Positions 57,810 to 64,000 of a DNA stretch of 64,000 bases are shown piece after piece. A program made the position numbers and the translations under genes. Source of the stretch: Papilionanthe hookeriana x Papilionanthe teres (Eukaryota > Streptophyta > Magnoliopsida > Asparagales > Orchidaceae); NCBI GenBank assembly GCA_022702705.1, contig CM040431.1, forward strand, positions 32,077,936-32,141,935, in the 5' to 3' direction. Position 1 is the first letter of the stretch, and each line of letters starts with the position of its first letter. The notes beneath the pieces are model-generated. The model ran no database searches. It worked only from the letters and a program-made list of their open reading frames with translations, and was not told where the DNA came from.

Positions 57810-59435
57810 TGATCAACTGAAAATTTTATTAAGAAATTCATACCTATTTTTGATAAAATTGCACTTTAAAGAAATATATTTTCTTTATTTTATTGCAGGA
57901 ATGAAGAATTTAGGTGATAAAAATAAAAATCATAAAAAGGAGCGGATTTGGAGCAAAAAGGAAGAAAATAATGCAATTTGTGCTGAGTCGCCGACGGCGA
58001 GATCGAGCTCGCCGACGGCGAGGTTACGAGAAGAAAATTTTGAAGGATTTATAACTGTCTCGCTGACAGCGAGCCCGAGCCCGCCGACAGCGAGATAGCG
58101 CGGTTTGAAGATCTTCGAAGCCTCGCCGACAATCGAGGTAGTTCAGTCGCCGACGGCGAGCTAGTTCGAATAGCGCGAGATACATTGAACCTGTACACTT
58201 TTTGAAGAGATGCTTACACACCTCTTGGTCCTTTGCTCACCTCTATATATAGAGGCCGAAATTAGGTGTATGTGTGCAGTTTTTGTGTGTTAATTTGTTC
58301 TAAGTTAAAATTTTATAAGTGTATTAGTTGTGTGCAGTTTTTAGTGAGTCTTTAGTGAGTTAGTGAGTTTTTAGTGAGTCTTCTTGTATCTTGGAAGGAA
58401 AAGTCGAAAAGGCTAGCTAGGAGTCTGCTTGAGGATAAATTGAGATAAGTATTTGTATTTATTGTTTTTAACTTTAAATGAAATCCATGCTTAGTTTAGT
58501 CAACATGCATTCTGAGTAGTTTATTAGTCTTTCTCCCTGTTATGAAATTAAGTGACTTGATGAACTAAAAATAGAAGTATTTTTATATATATTAATAAAT
58601 TGTGATAATTTTTACTTAAAACTTAATTTACTTTCAACTGGCCATTTGATTTGTTAAAATATGTTGATTATCAACCATAGTAAAAATTACATCCGATATT
58701 CGGGGAATTCAAAGCCTTGGAAGGAAGGTGCAAATAAATAGGGAAATAATATCATTGGGCGTAGAATTGAGCATTTTAGTGCGACGGACTAAAATATTCA
58801 ATTCGGTCCTATTGTTTGAGAGTTGAAGTGTAGATGTTAGCCCTCGGGCGAGGGAACGTGGGAGCTCGAAGTGGCGAGTCGGTATCCTCCCTGCCACTGC
58901 AGATTCGAGTAATCAAGCATAGGATTAGTTAATATTCTTTACACCGGACCAAAGGGTAAAGAATAGGAATGCTCTCTATTTGTCACAATACCTTAAAATT
59001 ATCTATTTAAATTCATCAATCATTTAAATTTTTAAACAAGGGGAAAGATACTTTTTCTGAATAGTTAAGACTTATTTAGCACTTAGTTTAATTTCCTGCA
59101 CTTTCAAAACGTATTAATTTTCTACTTAGTTAAGTTACCTAATTGAAATACTTAGTTTACTTTATTGCGCTTAAATTCAGAATTCCAAATTTTCGTATAT
59201 TATTATTATTATTATTATTATTATTTTAAAATTAGCTGTTATTTAATTTTCTCTTTCCCTGTGGGATCGATAACCAGGACTCCACTAGAGCCACGTATTA
59301 CTTGATACGATACGTATACTTGCGTAGCATCCACAACATGAACAATTACAATTCTATACATATAATATAGCGGGGTCAAGTTTTTGGCGTCGTTGCAATT
59401 AAATTAAAAATATCATAATATAAAATTGTGGGTCA
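57810..59435 (+). repeat. Right LTR region of the Athila-like element
   Basis: It starts TGATCAACTGAAAATTTT, carries the same palindromic TATA box (58,240-58,255) and GCCGACGGCGAG motifs as the left LTR, and continues ~0.67 kb further. The continuation includes GAGCATTTTAGTGCGACGG, GTGGGATCGATAACCAGGAC and an (ATT)n tract at 59,199-59,224. An LTR-like end GCGGGGTCA occurs at 59,364-59,372 and is followed by the PBS-like sequence, yet the target duplication lies 63 bp further right after GTGGGTCA. The true LTR end is therefore uncertain. Confidence 0.75.
59373..59390 (+). other. PBS-like sequence (Asp-tRNA type) at the right end
   Basis: AGTTTTTGGCGTCGTTGC matches the Athila/Tat PBS context TTTTTGGCGCCGTTGCC with one change. 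A PBS belongs after the 5' LTR, so its presence here, 46 bp before the element border, is anomalous. Confidence 0.7.
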
Positions 59436-59440
59436 ATGAT

Positions 59441-60050
59441 CCTTCAAATTTTTGCTATATATCAAAATATCATCGAAATAGACCACAAAAATATTGTCAC
59501 GTTCGTTAGTGTTTAAGAATGTCCCTTTGTACAAAAGTACAATCATTGGTTGGTTTAAAACAAAGCTCTCTTGATCTCACTTACCTTTGCATAAAAATTC
59601 TTTTGTTTTCTCTCTTCTTTTCTCTTAATGGCTGCTTGTTCCATTTCTTCCTTTTTCTCATTTGGGTCAGTCTTTTTATGTTGATCACTCATTTTCATTT
59701 GACAATAATCCTTTTGCAATCTCACGTGATCCTTGTAGACCTCCTTTGGTGTCATTGGCACTAGAGTGATAATTTTATTATTGACTTCAAATGAGTATTT
59801 TTTGGTGAAACCAGCATCTTTAACTCGTCGGTCAAATTGTCATGATCGGCCTAGTAACAAATGACCTACTTTCATTGGTACTACATCGCACAATACGTGA
59901 TCTTCATACTTTCCAATGCGGAATGGGATCAAAACATGTTTGTTCACCTTTATCTCACCACTATTATTAAACCATTGCAATTTGTAAGGCCAAGAATGCT
60001 TGATGATTGGCAGTCCTAGTTTTTCAAGCAAAATAGTGCTAGCCACTATC
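59441..60050 (-). pseudogene. Gypsy element 2, right part: protease and RT pieces
   Basis: On the minus strand from ~60,050: VASTILLEKLGLPIIKHSWP, KLQWFNNSGEIKVNKHVLIP and VLCDVVPMKVGHLLLGRS (gypsy protease region), then MTPKEVYKDHVRLQKD and a Glu/Lys-rich linker (59,761-59,555). After a deletion comes NIFVVYFDDILIYSKNLKDH (RT catalytic YFDD box, ~59,515-59,436), where the Athila-like insert breaks it. The protease catalytic Asp lies just beyond the right breakpoint at ~60,050 and is missing. Relatives have a long RT N-terminus between linker and YFDD that is deleted here. Confidence 0.85.
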
Positions 60051-60627
60051 ACTTGATAATAATAGTATCGACCAAACACTACCAGATACTTTTTTTTAAT
60101 TAGCATCATCAGTATTCATAGCGGCTTAGTATTTTCTTATTTTTAGCAGATCAAATTAGTAACTCATTTTATAATATCATCATTCTTAATTTCTTGAATT
60201 GAAGAGAATATTCAATTTTACAAATCTTAATTGTACAATGAATTATTTCAATTAAATTTGGCCTCATAATTCTTTTTCCTTTTTTTTTAATTTCTGCTTA
60301 AAATTTTGGTTTATATTCTAAATTACACTTATTTATGTGTGAATTTGTCATATAAATTTAAGACAATAATTTTTCTGTTATTGTCACAAATATTCTAAAA
60401 TAGAATAAAATAATTACTATTTAGTTCTAAAATATATTTATTACTCCTTTTTCTGAAGGAAAAAAATAATTTCAAAATTCCATAATCTTCTTCTCCTGCC
60501 TGTAGATTTCTGGTTCCAAATTTATTGCAATTAAAATTTGTTTTACAATAATGTATTAAGTGAATAGGAACATGAAACAATTATTAAATAGATAATTAAG
60601 TTTGAAAAAAGTAATCACTTGTACTTC

Positions 60628-60683
60628 AGCGGCCAGTTGGTAGAAGTGCTGTCACATGAAAGGCTGGTCGCGGGTACGAGGCG
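60628..60683 (+). other. tRNA-like A/B-box segment, copy D (best preserved)
   Basis: CGGCCAGTTGGTAG (60,630-60,643) as A box and GGGTACGAGGC (60,672-60,682) as B box, with GTGCTGTCAC between them as in copy A. Confidence 0.5.
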
Positions 60684-60706
60684 AGGGAGAAGGAAAAGGA
60701 AGATAA

Positions 60707-60726
60707 GAGGTATTTCAAAATACCTC
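60707..60726. other. Conserved hairpin, copy D (loop changed)
   Basis: GAGGTATT-TCAA-AATACCTC: both stem arms kept, loop CTAA changed to TCAA. Confidence 0.8.
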
Positions 60727-61239
60727 CATTTTTTTAATAATTTTGCAATTAAAATATTTTTTTAAAAACGTCAAATATAATTTTCATATCTTAATCTATT
60801 TGTTGCTTCAGTTTTTCACCTCTTCCAGTAAAAAATTAGTTCGACCCATCTCGAGTTGCAAAACTAATTTCTGTTTTTATTTTATTTTTCACCATGCGAA
60901 AATAAAAATGTTATATTTGGGAAAAATTTGTAGGAGTTAGCGAGAAATAAGGGGTATTTTAATTGCGATAATTTGTGTAATATTGTGTGCTAGTAAATTC
61001 TTAGAAATAGAGTGATATATTAACATTTTAATATTGTATGGAGATCCAACACACACAAATAAGAGAAAATTTCGTGGAAAATCCAAAAAGATAAAAACTA
61101 CAGTGTCTAGCCCAATAAGATAAAAACTACGGGGTCTATCCCAATTAAAATAATTTCACTATGTGGATGTATGTTACAAGACTTTATTGGGCTTGAATGA
61201 CAATATTACATAAATTGGGTTATCGACATAACTTCTGCC

Positions 61240-61740
61240 TTGGGAGTGGTGGAATTCGTTAGTGAAGTGGAGGCGACTCGAATACTGAGAAGGAAGACCA
61301 AAGGTAGAAGTCTTGTGCCACAAAATTTGATGCTAGCGTCGTTGGAAGCAACAACCCAATGGTCTGACGATGGTGATCGAGCTACAGAGGGATGGAGGTG
61401 GTTGTGACCCGATGTGACGGTCCGACAATAGCAACAATGGTGGAGGGCAACGGTGGTCCGGCGTTTGCGGTGATGACGGTGGTGGTTGGACGATGGTTCA
61501 ACTGTCATGACGGTGGTAGACAAGAAACGATGTTCTAGTGGCAGTGACTGTGGTGGCCTGATAATAATGATTTGGTGATGGCGACAACCCGACAATAGTG
61601 GTCAGACATGGATGACGGTGGTGGTCGTACAACTCTTTCCTAGAGGCAGCGGTGGCCTGATGGTGGCGGCGGAGGTGATTGTGCAACTATAGTTTAACAA
61701 TGTTGGCGGTCAAGCGACGATGGTCCGACGGCAAAGACTA
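61240..61740. repeat. GGTGG/GGCGAC-rich block, copy D
   Basis: Same vocabulary as copies A-C. It ends at CAAGCGACGATGGTCCGACG, from which C and D both pass into ACTATCGTGGAGCTCGGGAG. Confidence 0.65.
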
Positions 61741-61862
61741 TCGTGGAGCTCGGGAGCCCTCAAGAACATTTAGCTCTTTTATCCATCTCCTTCCACTCCC
61801 GATCCCCATTCACGAAGAAAGTGGTGGTCTATTAGTGAATAACATCCTCTGTAAATATTCCA

Positions 61863-62342
61863 TTAATCATAACTGGTTCGCGAAAAAAGTGGCTCCTCTA
61901 TCAGGTTTGATATGGTTGTTTCCATCTGAACGCCAGCCTCCCGAGCGATGGAGTCCACCGTCTTGTCCATGTAGCGAGCCAATGACCCAGAGGAACCCCG
62001 TCGATCGGCAGCCTCTCTCTCAAAGTCCTTAGGGACCGGTAGATGGCCAGGTGTGTCTTCTCCCTGAGTTGGAACAGAAGGTCCCTCGGCCGCTTCTAGA
62101 ATGGAGGGTTGATTAGCTTCCATTATCGAGGATTTGGTGATATGCTCGGTCTCCTCTGCAAGAACAATCAAACATCATGATTGGGAAAAAGAATAAATCA
62201 ATCAACTAAGAAAAATATATTATATCATACCTATTATCGGATCTCTCTCACACTCGTGAAAGCTCTCACCAACAACTAGTTCGACAGTAGCCCAACTAGC
62301 CCCACAGACCGAAGGGCACACTTTCGTGCGATTGGACTGGAG
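61863..62342 (-). pseudogene. Spliced gene fragment of unknown function, copy D (best preserved)
   Basis: Minus strand. Exon 1 is open from just after a TGA (62,343-62,345) and reads LQSNRTKVCPSVCGASWATV and ELVVGESFHECERDPII to 62,231. A 75-bp GT...AG intron (62,230-62,156) follows, phase 1. Exon 2 continues EETEHITKSSIMEANQPSIL, GHLPVPKDFEREAADRRGSS, LARYMDKTVDSIAREAGVQM and ISNLIEEPLF to a stop at 61,863. The spliced frame is open across the junction, and copy C keeps the same phase. A conserved upstream block encodes EWKKLMSMEAMLKAFRISTE near 62,765-62,705. I do not recognise the family. Either a retroelement accessory gene or a captured host gene would fit. Confidence 0.65.
62156..62230 (-). 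other. 75-bp spliceosomal intron in the gene fragment, copy D
   Basis: Donor GTATGATATAATATATTTTT, acceptor GATTGTTCTTGCAG; alignable with the 69-bp intron of copy C over its whole length. Confidence 0.65.
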
Positions 62343-63459
62343 TCATCACGACCTGTTGAACCTGTTGATGCATCGGCTGATGAGCCGATCGCTAGTTGAT
62401 CGGATATGGACCAAGGATTAGTGCACCGAAGGTATCCTTGTTGGCCTTGCCCCGGCCTCACAGAATCATAACAAGTCAGACAACTCGACCATCTCCCCCA
62501 TCCTTTGTTTATTTTGTACTACTTGCATGACAAGATTTGTTCCCTCTCATCAACTACCCTCTCCAGTCACTTTGACCTGACCAACCATCCCTAACCCTCC
62601 GATGTTCTTTCCGCCAATCAGCCCTCATCCACAGGCTTCTTCTTTGTTACTGGTCGGCTACAATCGAGTTCATTCTTCATCTCCTACTGGATGATGGAGT
62701 TCTTCAGTGGAAATCCTAAAGGCCTTCAACATGGCTTCCATGCTCATAAGTTTTTTCCATTCTGCATCACTATTGTCTGTTAAAAACTGACTAAAGACAT
62801 GAAAATTCAAAAATGTTGATGAAAAATTGCTGCTCTCACCCTATTTACAGGGGATGTGGGAACAAAAATCCAACGAGTTAATTATTAGAAGTACTATTAT
62901 GCAATAAAGAAGTTATTTTTTGCATTTAATTTGCTTATTCTTATCACATTTGTCACTTTCAAAAAGTAAAAAATTTGAGGAACTAAAGAGATATAAATAA
63001 AATATAAATATGATCACACGAATTTTAAGGAATTTCAACAGACTTCACTAAGTAGACGCTAAAAGGACTACATCGAGATAGTCAAAAGATAGAGATATCA
63101 AGTGTCGTTCTTTTCAGTAGAAACTATGAGCTGACCGAACGAAAGTTCAGCCGAATTAAATTACAAGACACACCTGATTTGAGGGTCAGTCAACTACCAC
63201 TAGCTATCTCGAATGATTCTGAGATTCTTCAAAGAGATGGCCAAAAGACACTCCAATATCTTTTTCAATTCTCTGAGAATGCTCATTATTTAAGGAGCGT
63301 TGAACGTTAAATTATGGTGATGCATTCTCTACTTGATGGTCCAAATTTATTGTAAAGAGAAGTGGGCCTCTACTGAGGATTCTCTTGAAGAGGTCGATCG
63401 AAGACATTCTACCCCAACAATAATTATCAGGCGACTGAATTACAACACTAGCAGTTTAT

Positions 63460-63783
63460 TAAATGTCTTCCCCCTTTTTAGTAGTTATGAATACAAAATG
63501 GTGTCAATGTCAATTATGGATGTTAAAGCTCTAGTGCCAATTATAATTACGAAATGGTGCAATATATACTTGTAACAAGGACAAATATGTAATTTTATTA
63601 TATACCCCTATGAGTTATAAATAGAGGGTTATTTCTTAAGAAAAGACTATTGAATTTACTATAAGAGAACTTGTGTTATTGTGCATTATATTTCTCGCTC
63701 TCTCTCTCTCTCTCTCTATTCCTCTTGTTCGTCAAACAATGTATTCATTGGATTTGATCCACAAGCCAGTTTTGGATTCAACA
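63460..63783 (+). promoter_or_regulatory. LTR-like promoter end with TATA box, copy D
   Basis: GAGTTATAAATAGAGGG (TATA 63,616-63,622), leader AAGAAAAGACTATTGAATTT, a (TC)n tract (63,697-63,718) and the end TTTTGGATTCAACA at 63,783, all homologous to copy C. Confidence 0.5.
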
Positions 63784-64000
63784 CACAAACACATACATAT
63801 ATAAATCTGTGTGTGTGTGTGTGCACATTTTACAAAAGAGAAGGATAAATGAAAAAGAAAAGTAGGGAGGAGAGGAAAGAATCAAAATTTAGATCTATGA
63901 TATTTCTGGGCAGTAAAACTGGCCTTGCGTTAGAATAGAGGAGCAATTAATATGTCATCAACAAAGTTTCATCATCTAGCAATAATCTCAAGGCATAATA
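63781..64000. other. Tail shared with copy C, with (TG)n
   Basis: CA- and TG-rich microsatellite pieces (63,781-63,822) are followed by a purine-rich GAGAAGGATAAATGAAAAAG stretch and GGGCAGTAAAACTGGCCTTG, matching 38,985-39,080. The family therefore extends at least this far right of the LTR-like end. Confidence 0.7.

Larger units (their letters stand above)
52696..59435 (+). mobile_element. Athila-like LTR retroelement nested in gypsy element 2
   Basis: It starts TGATCACTGAAAATTTT and ends GTGGGTCA, with a perfect 5-bp target duplication ATGAT (52,691-52,695 and 59,436-59,440). Direct repeats at 52,696-53,667 and 57,810-58,765 are its LTRs; the left one is truncated. An Athila-type PPT (AAGTTTGGGGATT) precedes the right LTR, and a GTTTTTGGCGTCGTTGC sequence (Asp-tRNA-type PBS) lies near the right end. 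Inside are two plant-retroelement ORF remnants but no protease, RT or integrase, so it is non-autonomous. Removal of the insert and one ATGAT joins the gypsy RT frame, which proves the nesting. Confidence 0.9.
60050..64000 (+). repeat. Repeat family R, copy D (runs off the window)
   Basis: It begins at TTGATAATAATAGTATCGAC, abruptly replacing gypsy protease sequence, and follows copy C through core, tRNA-like segment, hairpin, GGTGG block, gene fragment and LTR-like end to the window edge (AATCTCAAGGCATAAT). The tandem leader and first part of the core are absent, so this copy is 5'-truncated or the gypsy breakpoint lies inside it. Confidence 0.85.

Overview
The window is plant nuclear DNA, most likely from an angiosperm (which one I cannot say). 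It is AT-rich, full of microsatellites, and dominated by plant-type mobile elements: Ty1/copia, Ty3/gypsy, an Athila-like element, a Tourist-like MITE, hAT-like TTCG-rich elements and non-autonomous LTR elements. I found no intact host protein gene, no rRNA gene and no functional tRNA gene. The long reading frames are decayed transposon proteins or chance frames in repeats.

Layout. 0.5-3.05 kb: a CA-rich minisatellite, then a 1,095-bp direct duplication that itself contains ~125-bp monomers. 3.05-8.3 kb: AT-rich DNA with small inverted repeats. 8.33-8.69 kb: a Tourist-like MITE with TTA target duplication. 8.693-13.892 kb: a full-length but dead copia element (ATAGT target duplication, two LTRs, PBS, gag-PR-INT-RT-RH). 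14.6-17.86 kb: a decayed gypsy element on the minus strand. 20.6-26.4 kb, 33.6-39.0 kb and 60.05-64.0 kb: four copies (A-D) of one composite multi-kb repeat family, here called R. It carries a tandem-repeat leader, a tRNA-like A/B-box segment, a conserved 20-bp hairpin, a minus-strand LTR-like block and, in C and D, a minus-strand gene fragment with a spliceosomal intron followed by a TATA-containing LTR-like end. 26.4-33.5 kb: non-coding DNA, partly strongly G/T-skewed. 39.1-42.14 kb: three degraded copies of one LTR family, one followed by a methionine-tRNA-type PBS.

The most striking structure is at 42.52-51.67 kb. A 1.56-kb non-autonomous LTR element (5-bp AGGTA target duplication) inserted first; then its internal region, 3' LTR and ~1 kb of right flank were tandemly amplified to four ~2.18-kb copies, with a 3-bp microhomology junction that can be read directly.

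At 51.87-60.05 kb a second gypsy element (minus strand) is split inside its reverse transcriptase by a 6.74-kb Athila-like element (52,696-59,435, ATGAT target duplication); removing the insert and one duplication copy joins the RT frame. The Athila-like element has long LTRs whose TATA box sits in a perfect 16-bp palindrome, and it is peppered with a GC-rich palindrome of the form CTCGCCGACGGCGAG.

The genes form no pathway; the window records successive insertion, nesting, tandem amplification and decay. Several catalytic Asp codons in the copia and gypsy elements have become Asn by G-to-A change, and other nonsense changes are of the same transition type, as expected from decay of methylated, silenced DNA.
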